From assembly GCA_037074535.1 (NCBI GenBank), contig CM073465.1:60295949-60359948 (forward strand): a stretch of 64,000 nt of DNA, read 5' to 3'. The translations under genes and the position numbers were made by a program. The stretch comes from Gleditsia sinensis (taxonomy: Eukaryota > Streptophyta > Magnoliopsida > Fabales > Fabaceae). Within the stretch, counting starts at the first letter, position 1; each line of letters begins with the position of its first letter. Below the pieces are notes generated by a model, which did no database searches, had not been told where the DNA came from, and was given only the letters and a program-made list of their open reading frames with translations. Positions 35,560 through 47,727 of the stretch are shown one piece after another.

Positions 35560-37055
35560 GAACAACAGAAGCTTCTACCCTTACATAGAGATCTTGGCCA
35601 CCTACAGAAAAGTGCCTCAAGTCCATGAGTACATCAATCCACATCACACAACCAGCCTCTCCATTCGTAATCTCAGCATTAGCATAGGCAGTGCAAGAAC
35701 AACTTTTCAGGCACTTTCTTTCACATTCTTCAAGAGTCATGCTTCTATTAACAACCACTGTCGTTGTATCTGGTAATTCCATGTTCCGCAGGTGCAAAAA
35801 CTTGTCTTTCCCACAATTTAATTCTTTGTTCCTCACACAACCTTCAGAAAAATCTCTCAAATTCCAAGCCTGCTGGTTCTTGGGATTGAACCCTTTCACA
35901 CAATTGCATACCAGAAAAGAATTTGCATCACAGATGCCATATATATGGACCACATTGTATGTATTTATCACATTGGTCTTTAGGTGTGTACCATACTTTG
36001 TTCCAATATTTTGTGCTTTCTATCCATGCTAGACGTTGAATTTCACCCGTTGAATTTATAGTAAGTCTTGATAGCGATTGCCTTCCAGTTGAAGGCATGT
36101 AATATACCTGATGCATGATGAGGAAAGTTGGGAAAAAATAATGTAGGAATAAATTCAATATATCTATATAAATTATATACAAGATCTGGATTGATCTGAT
36201 CAAAAATAGGTGACTCGATGAATTGGTCATCAAACACGTCTGATTCTAAATTTATAAGTAAATTCAGATGTAATTTTAATTTTTTTAAAAATAATTAGGT
36301 AACAAAATAATTACTGATTGTATCAGTGTATTTAATACCTGGTGTTCATCTGCAGGCATATTATCTTGATTTACAGGATCTGGAGGTAGCACTGGCAATC
36401 CACTAAATGATATACCATTGCATGGTTCGGTTCGGAATTTTCTTATCTGTTTGTTCCATAGGAAAATTTCTGGGAGCCCATGGTAATCTAGCCTAAAAGA
36501 AAAATCTCCGCTTGATGGATCATCTTCACTCTTCCAGGACGTTATGCGCCGCTCCGTGTCAGTGTCCAAGTTCCTTCCTAGCTTCATACCCGGTAACAGA
36601 GTATCTGTTGGATAATCAAAGCTCTGCCGTAGAAACTTTAAAGGGTCATTCTCATTTGCTTCTCTAAGAACCAAATTCCCTGAATCCAAAAGCTGAAGAA
36701 CTGGGTTCGCAGCAGCCGTTTGATTCGTGGACCATATGGGGTTCCCTGCTTGGTCAAGAAGAATTAGGTTTCCTCTGTCTCCAATCTTGAGAGTTCCAGT
36801 GGAATTTCCTAGTGGGGTGTCTCTGTTTGCGACCCACTCCACTGTTTTATCAGGAATTTTTTTATACCATATCCCCAGGTACCATCTGGAATTGCTTGAA
36901 CTAAAAAACCCCAATTCAAACACTTCCTTGGGAGATGAAAGTGTTTGGTTAATTCCAAGAGATTGGGTTGCAACAGAGATTGAAATTGTTGCAAAGAAAT
37001 TTGGTAAAGTGAAACTCCAAAAGAGGTAGATACGGAAGTCAGTAAAACCTCCCAT
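35560..37055 (-). pseudogene. S-RLK copy C, S-domain exon (frameshifted, with intron-like insertion)
   Basis: From ATG at 37055 the minus strand encodes a signal peptide, B-lectin domain (YLGIWYKKIPDKTVEWVANR, GNLILLDQAGNPIWS, YPTDTLLPGMKLGRN), S-locus glycoprotein domain (DDPSSGDFSFRLDYHGLPEI; RTEPCNG where the family has RTGPWNG) and PAN domain (LEECERKCLKSCSCTAYANA). It ends at a GTAAGT donor (35559). A 231-bp segment (36108-36338) interrupts the frame; removing it rejoins DEHQ to VYYMPSTGRQ exactly. A separate 4-bp ATAT insertion at about 35938-35948 (CGPY-GICD) shifts the frame and would end the protein. The exon resembles copy D closely. Pseudogene unless the 4-bp change is an assembly error. 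Confidence 0.92.
36108..36338 (-). other. Intron-like insertion with duplicated AG|GT site
   Basis: On the minus strand this segment starts GTATTAAATA and ends TGATGCATCAG, so it has GT and AG borders. Removing it restores the S-domain frame in phase 0. The exon borders lie within a 10-bp direct repeat, ATACCTGGTG (36335-36344) and ATACCTGATG (36104-36113), with one mismatch, as expected for a target site duplication. Copy D reads straight through at this position. It is AT-rich, contains stops in all relevant frames and has no clear terminal inverted repeats. It is probably a small non-autonomous transposon that brought its own splice sites by duplicating CAG|GTAT. Splicing itself is inferred. 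Confidence 0.7.
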
Positions 37056-38138
37056 GCTGTGCTACCAATGTGAGAGCTGTTCCTCGAAGCAGATAGAGCA
37101 AATGGTTGTTTCATGTGCAAGACATTATTTTGTTCCCAACCTACTTAAACAACCTAAAATGGCTTGGCTTACTCTGTTATACTTGCAATTCAGGTAAGAT
37201 TCAGACCTCCATTTGCTAATCCACGAAAAATCGAAAGAACTCATGAAGAATCCGGATTCGAGTCTACAGAAAAACAGTTATGAGGAGTGACAATCTTACA
37301 ATTAATTATCAAACGAGATTAATTGTATATTCAAAGAGTGTGAGCTGCATCATATGAACTGAGAATCAGATATTTCTACTTTATGGCATGGTTGTTTTCA
37401 AATTTGAAGGCAAAAATGGGAACTTAGGAATTGAATAAAACTGAGAGTTTCTCATCTCAGGCAACTGAAATGATGGACGAACAATAGCCGAAAAAGAAAG
37501 TAGCACTAATTGCATTCATTTGGTATAGAGATGCTCTGAACATGAAGGTGGCAGCACTTTCCTCATCTGAAAACAAAGAAAGGGGAGGGAAGTCAACTGC
37601 TCCTGAGCCTATTCTTCCAACCCCCAAACTACATTCGGTGTCGTCGCCTTCTGTGCGGTGTTTAAAGAATTGATTGTATTACTTGGTCTTTGATATTTTT
37701 TATTTAACTTAAGTTGAAAAAAATGTATTTTCTTGATTATATTTTTTCTGATGCAAGTTAACATTGAAAAATATGGCGTTCAAATCTTTGGCTGGGTCTA
37801 CATTTCAAAATATGTATTAGTTTACTTCCATCTTGCTTTCAAATATATCTAAACAAGAAATTGATATCTAATCAGAAGTCAACCGTGTAATGAATTAATG
37901 ATAATGACTACCAAGGGAGAACAGAAAGTATATTAATGATCAATTGGTTCTTTCTTATAATGCAAGATAATCGTCTATTTGTGGTTATAAGACCAATGAT
38001 CCCGAGTTTCAACAGTAAATTTTGAAACATTGGCATGTGATGAATACTCCTTCTACCAAAGTCAATTTCATTGTCCCATGCTAGATGGTGTGTCTCATAA
38101 GATACTCCTGACACCTAATTCAATAATGTAGATAGCAA
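37056..38138. other. Upstream region of copy C
   Basis: 5' flank of copy C. No clear TATA box was found close to the start codon. No repeat boundary or gene recognised. Confidence 0.4.
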
Positions 38139-38143
38139 TGATA

Positions 38144-38758
38144 TGAGAAACCAAAAGATCACCAAAGGTGGAAAGTCATATTTACAGGGAGAGTTTAGAG
38201 ACATTTTGAGAATAATGTCCGACACGTTTAAGATTTTTGACTGGTTCTGTGCTAGGTGGGTACGACTTGTATGCTGTCGATTCGTATAGTGGTCATGGTG
38301 ATATTTTTCCAATTCAATCGAGTTGTGCTGTTGCAATGGTTTATAAGTGTCCAGTTTAAACTTGTGGTATAATGGAAATTTTAAATTGCAGCTTGAAGAT
38401 TAAACGTAGAGTTAGTGGTTGAGATAAACTAATATTAATCTTTGTTCTCTTACTCACTCCTTTATTTAAGCTTTTTGGTTTTGGAGCTTTTTTACATCTT
38501 AAAGCTTGGCCACATTTTTTGTTCTATCTTGATCTCTTGGCTTGATTACTTTTGTCCAAGTTTTTTGATTTACTTGGTTTTTATTTGAAGTGCTTTCTGG
38601 TTTTTATCATATGCATAAAAACTTGTTTTTATGGTTTTTTAAAATACTTGTTTTAAAGTTTGAGAAAAAGTTTTCAAACTCATTCTCACCTTCGTATTTT
38701 AATATAAAATTTTAAAACAATTATTTCACCCTCTCTTAGGTGTGATCAATTCCTAACA
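38144..38758 (+). mobile_element. Copia-type solo LTR
   Basis: Starts TGAGAAACC and ends CAATTCCTAACA after a TTTCACCCTCTCTTAGGTGT stretch, a common 3' end of plant copia LTRs. The pentamer TGATA flanks both ends (38139-38143 and 38759-38763). No primer site or internal region follows. The left boundary rests on the duplication alone. Confidence 0.6.
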
Positions 38759-38763
38759 TGATA

Positions 38764-39640
38764 GAATAGTCAAAATTGGTGCTATGATCAAGCATTTATT
38801 TAGCTCTTGGGATCAATTCAAACTCTTTGATAAATTTTCAATAATAACCTATTAAAGCAAGGAAACTACAAATCTATGTAACTATGGTAAGATGAGGCCA
38901 TTGTTTTATTGCTTTCACTTTCTTAAGATAAATTTAAATTCCATCCTTGATAACTATATGATTAAGGAAAGTGACACTACTAGACCAAAATTTACATTTT
39001 AAAATTTTGGCATACAATCGATATTCTCTCAAAGTTTGTAAAATCATTCTCATATATTGCTTATGCTCTTCTACACTCTTTGAGTATGTTAATATGTCAT
39101 ATATAAATACAATAACAAATCAGTCTAATAAGGGTTTGAAAACTCTATTTATCAAATCCATAAATGTCGCTAGTGTATTTGTTAAACCAAACGACATTAT
39201 TAAGAACTCAAATGCTCATACTAAATTCTAAATGTTATTTTAGAAATGTCCTCTTTCTTTATTCTCAACTGATGATAGCTGACTTCAGATTAATTTTTAA
39301 AAAGCACATGACACTTTGTGACTAGTCAAAAAGATCATCTATACGAGGTAATGGATAATTATTATACACAGTCACTTTGTTCAACTATCTGTAGTCTACA
39401 CATAGGTGTAATGACCCATCTTTATTCTTCATAAAAAGGACTAGAGCACTCACTCCAAAGAGAAGTGCTAGGTCAGATAAAGCATTTAATTAATAACTCC
39501 TATAACTAATTTTTAGCTCCTTGAGCTTTGTCAGCACCATTCTATAGATATTGGTTGAGTTCCAAGAACTAAATCATGACAAAACTCAATTTCATGCTTT
39601 GAAGGGTCTAGGTAACATTTCTAGAAATACATCATAAAAT
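38764..39640 (-). pseudogene. Tekay/Del-type gypsy RT remnant
   Basis: Minus-strand translation, with many stops and frameshifts, gives the RT palm: FGLTNTLATFMDLINRVF, then FIYDILTYSKSVEEHKQ in place of the FIDDIL motif, then LREYRLYAKILKCKFW and VTFLNHIVIKDGI. It is degenerate. RNase H, integrase and the 3' LTR, expected at lower coordinates, are not seen. Confidence 0.75.
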
Positions 39641-39662
39641 TCGTTAACTACTAGAACTTGTT

Positions 39663-40148
39663 CTATATTGATGAATTTGCTATCAACATCTCTAACTGAG
39701 GCAAATACTCTTGGCATTCCTTTCGTAGTAACCTCTGAGCTCCAAAGGTTGAAATAAGGTTATTTGGTGCTTCACTACGATCACATTGAATTAAAAAATA
39801 GGATTTTCCTAGGATGTTAAATTTTATCACGTTAAGGTGACAATCAAAGGTGGCATAACATGAAACTAACCAATCTATATCTAGTATCACATCAAAATTC
39901 ATCATGTCTAGCACATTTAAATCGGCAAAAGTTCCTCTATCTAACACTGAAATTTCGTATGACTTGTACACATTTTTTACCAATAAGGATTCACTAACAA
40001 AAGTAACAATAATAAAAGAATAATTCAATTTGACTAGATCTTTACCTATTTGTTTGTCAAAATATGAAGATACATATGAATGGGTAGATCTAAGATCAAA
40101 TAATACATGTGCTCTATGGGAACAGATTAAAAGTGTACCTGTCATCAT
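39663..40148 (-). pseudogene. Tekay/Del-type gypsy protease remnant
   Basis: An aspartic-protease domain of gypsy type: VLFDLRSTHSYVS, where an active copy has D-S/T-G, then LNVLDMMNFDVILDIDWL and CHLNVIKFNI. The Asp-Ser/Thr-Gly triad is DLR, so it would be inactive even if expressed. It lies directly upstream of the RT remnant. Confidence 0.8.
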
Positions 40149-41800
40149 ATTATTTAAGGCTTGAGAATCTTGTTGAGTTAGTGCAAAGATTGTTGATCAA
40201 CCTCAGCCTGCTTAACCTTAACTTCAACCTCTGGATCTTTTCCTTGCACTACCACTGCTTACTTGGCCATGTACTATTCTAATTAGTTATACTAATCCCT
40301 AACTTAAACCATGGGACTGCAGATAATATCTTACCGTATGCCCTAATTTTTCACATAGGAAATAAGTATAGGTCTATAACATTGTCCTAAATGAAACTTG
40401 CCACAGGTAAGACATAGTGGATTATACTAATGAGTTTGTCTTAGCCTCTATTGACCAATTTGTCTAGAATCCCTTTGAATAAATTTTTGTTTATTAACAC
40501 TATACGACATTTAACTTGAAGTTCCCAACTCTATATGTGATGATTAATGTTGGTTTTGTAGCCTAGGTCCTTTCATAACAGGGTTATGTCCACTGTAGGA
40601 ACTGCCTTCTTGATCTTTTTTCTTTCTTTCTTCTGGTTTTTAATCTCAGCTAATTCTCTTATCTTAATCATTCTAGCATAGTCTAGTATAGTTGCATAAA
40701 AGGGAAAGTACTTTATTTGTGGTGCCATAATTTAAATAGTGAGGTACCAATCTAGTAATGAGCCTCTGAATTCCTTCCCTTTTAATAGGAACCAAATATG
40801 GGGTATATCAAGACAGTTAGGTGATGCAAACATCATATTAGATAATAGTCGTATTTGGTGTTTGCTTCAACTCTTTAAATTCTTTAACACGTGCATCCCT
40901 AATACTTTCTGGTAGAAACTGTTCCACAAGCACGTTTCTAAATTCCTTTCGCTCCATTGGTGGTGTAGCAACTGTTCTTCCCTGTGTTAAAGTATCAAAC
41001 CAAACCTGGGTCATATCTAAAATCTAAAAAGATACTAATTATATAGGTTTGCTTTTAAAACACCAAAGAGCTCTACAAATCTTTTCTAACGCATCAATAA
41101 ATTGTTGTGGGTATTCGCTACTGTTTGACCTTATAAAGGTTAGAGGCCTCAACTTTAGAAACTATGATAATGTTACCTCTATACCAACTACTTGAGGCTA
41201 GTTTTCTAGTTCAACTATCCTGGTTTGACCTTATGACATAGCAGTAGTCTCTGGCTATTACTACTCTCTCCTTACTTATTCTACTATTAGTCTAATAATA
41301 GCTTCCATGGTTCTCTGTAACCCCTGTATACTGGTAGCCATGTTAGCCATAATTATTTCTTGGTGAAGGGAAGGTGTTGATCTTTCCTTAGGGGGGCTTC
41401 ATCCTAAACATTGCTTTGTACATTTTGTCTAGGGACTCTAGTAGTCCTCACACCTTGGCCACATGCCTTAACTCTTCTACTGGATCGGCCTTTACCAAGG
41501 CCTCTCAGAATCAGAACTACAAATTATGCAAATGCTTCCATAAATAATTCATAATTTGCAACTCCTCTAACAACCATTCCTATTCTCCGTGACATCTTTA
41601 TACTATTCAAAACAAAATACATTACAAAACACTTATCAACATTTATCTCATAACATATAAAAGAAACTTGACTCTCAATAGAAGGAAATTTAACATCATA
41701 TAGAATCCTCTAGTAGCATCTGGATTATAACTATGGCCGACTCATCTATATTCAATGTCTTCTTAAAGAATCCTTTACTCCATTAAACAACAAGAAAACC
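40149..41800 (-). pseudogene. Tekay/Del-type gypsy gag remnant
   Basis: Between the protease and the primer site the minus strand holds a heavily broken gag. A degenerate CCHC knuckle region is near 40330-40480, an arginine-helix segment near 40620-40760, and an Arg/Gly-rich N-terminal part near 41400-41530. Only short stretches can be read, so domain edges are approximate. Confidence 0.55.
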
Positions 41801-41817
41801 TAGAGCTCTTATACCAA
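41801..41817 (-). other. Primer binding site of Tekay-type element
   Basis: The minus strand reads TTGGTATAAGAGCTC right after the 5' LTR, one base away from the usual TTGGTATCAGAGC of tRNA-Met priming. Confidence 0.6.
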
Positions 41818-41924
41818 TTTTTTCATGACCTTTAAAATAAGAGTACATAACCAACGCGAGTGTAGGAATAATCCTATCCCGTTAACCTCTAACCTAATGC
41901 AAATGTACTCTGGATATCCAATAT

Positions 41925-42637
41925 TGATGTGTTCCTCTATACCAAGAAACAGAGTGTTTGGCGAAAGTAAGGATCGTCTTGAAAATTCAATAGATGTTTG
42001 ATTTCCACGAGTTGCCTCGATAAGATCGGATTCAGTTCTTTACCCAAGAACTAAGGGAAGCTCTCACTTTAGGAGAAAACTCAATCTTGATTAATCATCA
42101 AAATCTGTACAATACATGAACTTAAAGAACTCTTATATAGACAATCAAACCTAACCCTAGTAGGAAAGCTAGAAGGTCTTAAACTCCTAATTGGACTTCT
42201 AATAGAATATGGCCCAAATAACACTAGTTATCTGACCCAAATAAACTAACAAAAACAAACCCATAATTAAACTACTAATTGGCCAGCATAAAGAATTGGC
42301 CCAAATACTAATAATATCCAAAACAAAACCTATAACATAAAGCCCATAATACATCTTAAATCAATGCAGATTTGAGCTAGTTATCTTTAAGATCCAACAA
42401 ACTTTATTGGGCCTCCAAATTGCCCTCTTTAATGCCATCCTCAAGGCTGCAAAGTGTGGCCCACTTAATGTCTTGATTTGGCCCAATAACTTTCTCTTTA
42501 GCCTGCACATCCAAGATCAAGCCCAGTAAAGCTTCTTTGGCCCGCTTCGCCTGCTCCTAATCATTGGACCGCCTATCCCTTGCAAAGGATCTTGGGAACG
42601 ATTTATAGTAGCTTTGATAGCACTTTGATCTCCATCA
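41925..42637 (-). repeat. 3' LTR of element 2
   Basis: 713 bp. Followed on the plus strand by the purine tract read in complement (GAGGAGGGAGGGAA on minus, 42638-42655). The first bases on the minus strand are coding: the pol frame continues about 120 bp into it. Confidence 0.9.
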
Positions 42638-42858
42638 TTCCCTCCCTCCTCGAAAGGATTCGTCCTCGAATCAAAGGCATCACCTACATCAAATAAAGAC
42701 AAGCCAGGAACATTGAATGTAGCACTAATATTGCCATACTCACTAGGTAAATCAATCTTATAGGCATTATCATTGATTCGCTCCAAGACTTGAAAAGGTC
42801 CATCTCCCTTAGGATGTAACTTAGACTTTCTCTTAACTGGGAACCTCTCTTTGCACAT
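42517..42858 (-). pseudogene. Element 2 integrase C-terminus, overlapping the LTR
   Basis: RKSKLHPKGDGPFQVLERI and NISATFNVPGLSLFDVGDAF are the integrase C-terminal region. The frame then crosses the polypurine tract (FEEGGND) and continues in the LTR with GGPMIRSRR. This matches the layout of element 1. A frame break at about 42870 separates it from the integrase core. Confidence 0.85.
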
Positions 42859-42954
42859 ATGTACCCAAACCCAATCACCACGTTCAAATACAATTTTTGT
42901 TCAACTCTTGTTGGCTTGCGTTGCATATTGCTTATTGTTCCTCTCAATTTTAGC

Positions 42955-43700
42955 TCAAACTTTAGCATGCAAATCCTTTACATATTCAGCCTTTTGCTTA
43001 TCATCCAAATTAATAAACTCATTAGTAGACAAAAGTAAAATATCCAAAGGTGTTAGAGGATTAAAGCCATAAAATTTTTCAAAAGGACTATAAGCAGTAG
43101 TAGAATGCACAGATCTTTTGTAAGCAAACTCAACATGTGGTAAAACTCTTTCCCAATGTTTCAAATTTTTTGACATAATAACACGTAAAAGTGTAGTAAG
43201 TGTCATATTAACTACCTCAGTTTGCCCATCTGTTTGAGGGTGTGCAACAGTAGAAAATAGAAGTTTAATCTTTAATCTTCCCCATAAAGTACACCAAAAA
43301 TGACTTAAGAACTTAACATCTCTATCACTTACTATTGTTCTAGGCAACCCATGCAAACACACTACTTTTTTAAAGAATAGATTAGCTATGTGTGTTGCAT
43401 CATTGGTTTTAGCACATACAATGAAATGAGCTATTTTGCTAAACCTATCAAAAACCATAAAAAAACTATTCTTACCACTTTGAGACCTTGGTAACCCTAT
43501 CACAAAATCCATAGAAATATCATGACAAGGCTGTGTAGGTACAGGTAATGGAGTATAAAGACCATGTGGCATAACCTTAGACTTAGCTTGTTTACATGCC
43601 ACGCACTTAGCACAAAACGAAATGACATCATATTTCATGCGAAGCCAATAAAAATGTTCATGCAGAATTTCTAAAGTTTAGTGACTCCAAAATGCCCCAT
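42955..43700 (-). pseudogene. Element 2 integrase core
   Basis: Begins with the zinc-finger cysteines (CAKCVACKQAKS), then the core with catalytic-type positions visible: DISMDFVIGLPRS, VSDRDVKFLSHFW and HPQTDGQTEVVN, which hold the D, D and E region. Stops near 43680-43830 interrupt the upstream zinc-finger half (KESYGGGLMGHFG is readable there). Confidence 0.88.
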
Positions 43701-43832
43701 TAGACCTCCACCATAACTCTCCTTAATTAATAAGGCACACATAGAACACGTAGGCACACAAAGTTTATTCTTTTTAAACAAGTAGCCTTCATGTCTATAG
43801 AAACCATCAATAGCACACTTATCACAAGAATT

Positions 43833-44429
43833 TCAAGCAGATCCAAAATCAACATCATTAGCATACAGGTCTTTAATGTATTCAAAACCAAGCAACTTAG
43901 CATGTAAGAATGTTAATAATGCATATCTTCTAGACAATGCATTAGCTACCACATTTTCCTTTCTAGTTTTATACTTAATCACATAAGGAAATGTCTCAAT
44001 CAATTCTAACCACTTAGCATGCCTCTTATTCAACTTACCTTGGGACTTCAAGAATTTCAAGCTCTCATGATCTGAATGGATAATAAACTCCCTTGGCCAT
44101 AGATAATGTTGCCAAGTTTGCAAAGTCCTCACCAATGCGTATAACTCCTTATCATAAGTAGAATAGTTCAATGCTGCCCCATTTAGCTTCTCACTGAAGT
44201 ATGCAATTGGTTTAGAATCCTGCATCAAAATAGCACATATACCAACTCCCGAAGCATCACATTCAATTTCAAAAGCTTTATCAAAGTTAGGTAATGACAG
44301 TAAGGGTGCATTAGTCAAAAGATCCTTTAAAGTTTTAAATGACTTCTCATGCAAATCATCCAATTTAAAGACAACATTCTTTTTAACAAGTTCATTTAGG
44401 GGTGCAGCAATAGTACTAAAATTTTTCAC
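43833..44429 (-). pseudogene. Element 2 RNase H and RT connection
   Basis: KNFSTIAAPLNELVKKN joins RT to RNase H; FEIECDASGVGICAILMQ, YSTYDKELYALVRTLQTWQH, FIIHSDHESLKFL and VVANALSRR are RNase H landmarks. VVANALSRR stands where VADALSRR is usual, so the last active-site Asp is Asn. A stop follows at 43833. Confidence 0.88.
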
Positions 44430-44501
44430 AAACCGCCTATAGAAACTTGCTAAACCATGGAAACTCCTAACTTCATTAGCATTCTTAGGTGTAGGCCAAT
44501 C

Positions 44502-45350
44502 TCAGATTGCCTTAACCTTGTCCTCATCCACACTAATTCCGTGAGAATTAACAACAAAACCAAGGAACACTACTGAATCAGAACAGAACGTGCACTTTTT
44601 CATGTTAGCATACAATTTATGCTCCCTAAGCACATCAAAAACAGCACGCAAATGCAATACATGTTCATCAAGATTTTGACTATATACTAAAATATCATCA
44701 AAGTAAACTACCACAAACTTTCCAATGAAAGCACGTAAGACATGGTTCATTAATCTCATAAAGGTATTGGGTGCATTGGTCAAGTCAAAGGGCATTACTA
44801 ACCACTCATATAAACCATACTTAGTCTTAAAAGTAGTTTTCCACTCATCTCCGTCTTTCATGCGAATTTGATAGTAGCCATTCTTTAAATCAATTTTAGT
44901 AAAAACACTAGAACCATACAACTCATCAAGTATGTCATCTAATCTAGGAATTGGATGTCTATACTTTACAGTGATTTTGTTGATGGTTCTGCAATCTACG
45001 CACATGCGCCAAATACCATCCTTTTTAGGCACAAGAATAATAGGTACTGAACAGGGACTAAGACTTTCCCTCACAAATCCCTTCTGAACTAGGTCATCTA
45101 CTTGCCTCTGAATTTCCTTCGTCTCCTCAGAATTAGCTTGGTAGGCAGGTCAATTAGGGATGGATGATTCAGGGACAAAGTTTATGTGGTGCTCAATGCC
45201 TCTCAAAGGCGGTAGTCCATGTGGAATCTCCTCAGGAAAAATATCAGTGAATTCTGGTAACAAAGACACAACCATACTAGGCAAAGATAGGTTAAGAGTG
45301 TTAGTAAAATAAATATCCTTGTACATGAGCACAGGAGGTTTGGCTTGCAT
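44502..45350 (-). pseudogene. Element 2 reverse transcriptase
   Basis: HGLPPLRGIEHHINFVP starts the RT, followed by ILVPKKDGIWRMCVDCR, RHPIPRLDDILDELYG, FTKIDLKNGYYQIRM and VVYFDDILVYS with the YFDD catalytic box. Stops occur at about 45150-45152 (after SSIPN) and about 44502-44504 (KAI-stop-DWPTP, consistent with an Arg codon mutated to TGA). The enzyme core is otherwise intact. Confidence 0.9.
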
Positions 45351-45496
45351 ACTAAAGCACTCTTCACCTCACTTTTTAGTGCAAAAGCACTCACTCTTTT
45401 ATTTTTCTCTTTCTCTGGCTTACAACTCTCTTTCTTTTTCTGCTCACATGTCTCAACCTCTCTCTCTTTTCTCTCACTCTTAATTTTTTCCTTACT

Positions 45497-47100
45497 CTAT
45501 TTCTTCTCTTTTTCTATTGTTTCTCTCAATTTACACTCTTTTATAACTCTCACTTGATCAGCAAAAGCCTCAACTGACTTTAGGGATGTCAGAATAAAGG
45601 TTCTCTTATGTATGGTTAATGTATATTGATTCTTGTAGCCATCATAATTAACCCTTCTATCAAATTGCCATGGACGTCCCAACAACAAGTGTCCAGCATG
45701 CATTGGTACTACATCACAAAGCACCTCATCTTTGTAGTTACCAATAGAAAAAGATATGCGAACCTGATTAGTCACCCATATATCTCCCCTATCATTCAAC
45801 CATCTTAGCCTATATGGCTTAGGATGTTTCAATGTGGGTAGACCCAATTTATCAATCATCAAGGTACTAACTACATTAGTGCAACTCCCACTATCAATAA
45901 TCAAGCTACATACCTTGTTATTCATGTGGCACCTGGTCTGGAAGATTTGCTCACGTTGTTCATCATCAACATCATCATTAGGTTGCATATTAAGAGCACG
46001 TCGAGTAACTAATACTTCTCCATGCACTGGTTCACCAATCTCTATGTCACTACAATCTTCCAATGGTGGCATCTCATCATCACTTGAATGCTCACTTTCC
46101 ATGCCTCCATCGTCAAGAAGAACAATGGCTCTCTTGTTAGGACACTGTGATGCAATATGCCCTAAGCCGTGACATCTAAAAAATTTTGTATCTCGTGCTC
46201 TAAAGGAAGTAGAAGTATCATTCTTAGCCTTGGGATTAGGGGCTGTAACTGAATTCCTCCCCTTGCTCTCTTCCTTCGGCCTAGTAGCAGCCTTATGGTT
46301 ATCTTGCCAATTTGGCTTCCATGGAGTTTTAGGAATGGAGCCAAATTTTGAAGATGTTCTAACCTTTAACTGCTTCTCAACTTTAATTGCTTTATGCAGT
46401 AAATCCTCCATCTCTACATAATGGTGCATATCCACTACATCTGCAATTTCTTTCCTCAAACCGTCTATAAACCTTGCAATTGTAGCCTCCCTATCCTCCT
46501 CAATATTAGCTTTCATCATGGCCATCTCCATCTCATTATAGTAATCTTCTACACTCATAGATTCTTGATGCAGATTTTGTAGTTTTCTGAACAAGTCTCT
46601 ATAGTAATGGCTAGGAACAAACCGTTTTCTCATCATAACTTTCATCTCTTCCCATGACCAAATAGGTCTCTCACCACTTCTCCACCTATTAATTGCTAAC
46701 TGATCCCACCAAATACTAGCATAGTCAGTAAACTCCACAGCAGCTAGCTTCACATTTTTCTCCTTAGTATAATCATGACACTCAAACATATGTTCCACCT
46801 TCCTCTCCCACTCTAAGTAAAGTTCAAGGTCACCCTTACCTTGAAATGTAGGAATAGTCATTTTTATGTTTCCCAAGCCAACATCACGCCTAGGAGCTAT
46901 CCTCCTTTCCTTTCTTGACCCGAATGCTTCACTATTTAAATATTCCTCTTCTCCCTCATCAAACCCAAACTTTTGGTAAGCTTAGGCTGGGATGGTGAAT
47001 CAAGGTTATCCAGCCTCATATTCAGCAACTTAAACTGATCTTGAACTGCTTTCATAAAGAGTTTAAGGTCAATTTCAGGTTGATCTCTTTCACTACTCAT
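45497..47100 (-). pseudogene. Element 2 gag-protease
   Basis: The likely start is ATG at 47100 (MSSERDQPEIDLKLF). A single-base frameshift near 46977 separates it from the long open frame. It has a gag domain (LELYLEWERKVEHMFECHDY, YASIWWDQLA, MRKRFVPSHYYRDLFRKLQN), a degenerate knuckle (FFRCHGLGHIASQCP, where the first Cys is replaced), an acidic linker, then a retropepsin with intact DSG (CSLIIDSGSCTNVVS) and HLLLGRPWQFDRRV. The tail after about 45560 is Lys/Glu-rich, the counterpart of the repeat expanded in element 1. Confidence 0.9.
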
Positions 47101-47727
47101 GTTTACCTCACAAATCTCACGTGTTTTGCACTCAATTTTACTCTCTTTCCCTTAAAGCTCTAAAACAAGAACCTGATCAACAAACTCATCAAAAGGAACA
47201 AGTGAAATAAGAATGATAAGATTAAAATTTTCAGACAATGACAACCCTAAGAACTGAATTTGAAAAATATGAGGGATACTAATATCAGTATGCTATTTTT
47301 TTTTTTTTTGCTTTTTTTTAACGAATTTCTCTTCTTCTTTTTTTATTGAACTTCAGATCACCTCTCTTTTTTTAGCGAATTTCTGATTTTTTTTTTTTGA
47401 ATTTTTTTTTCGAAGAAGATACCAAATTCAACTAGGACTAGGAATTTGATTTTTTTTTCGAAATTTAAATTTTTGGAAGCAGAAACTAAATTGCACTAGG
47501 ACTATGACTCTTTTTTTTGAAGAATTAGACTATAAATAGGAAAAGGAAATTAATTAGAACTAGGACTCTTTTTTTTCAAGGAACTTAGAAGAACATTAAG
47601 TAGAACTAAAACTCTAATTTGACCTAAAGAAAGGTAGAAGAAGAAGAAGAAAGACTCTAGAAAACAAATAGAAAATAAAAAATAGGACACTAACCAAATT
47701 TCAAGGAGTCAAAGCTCTGATACCAAA

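Noticed and set aside
36285..36345. Reading on from DEHQ into VLNTLIQS as part of the copy C protein
   Set aside because: The residues come from the inserted segment; copy D and the resumed frame show that the receptor continues with VYYMPSTG after it.
46230..46421. Plus-strand ORFs across 45.3-46.4 kb
   Set aside because: They are antisense shadows of the element 2 gag-protease frame.
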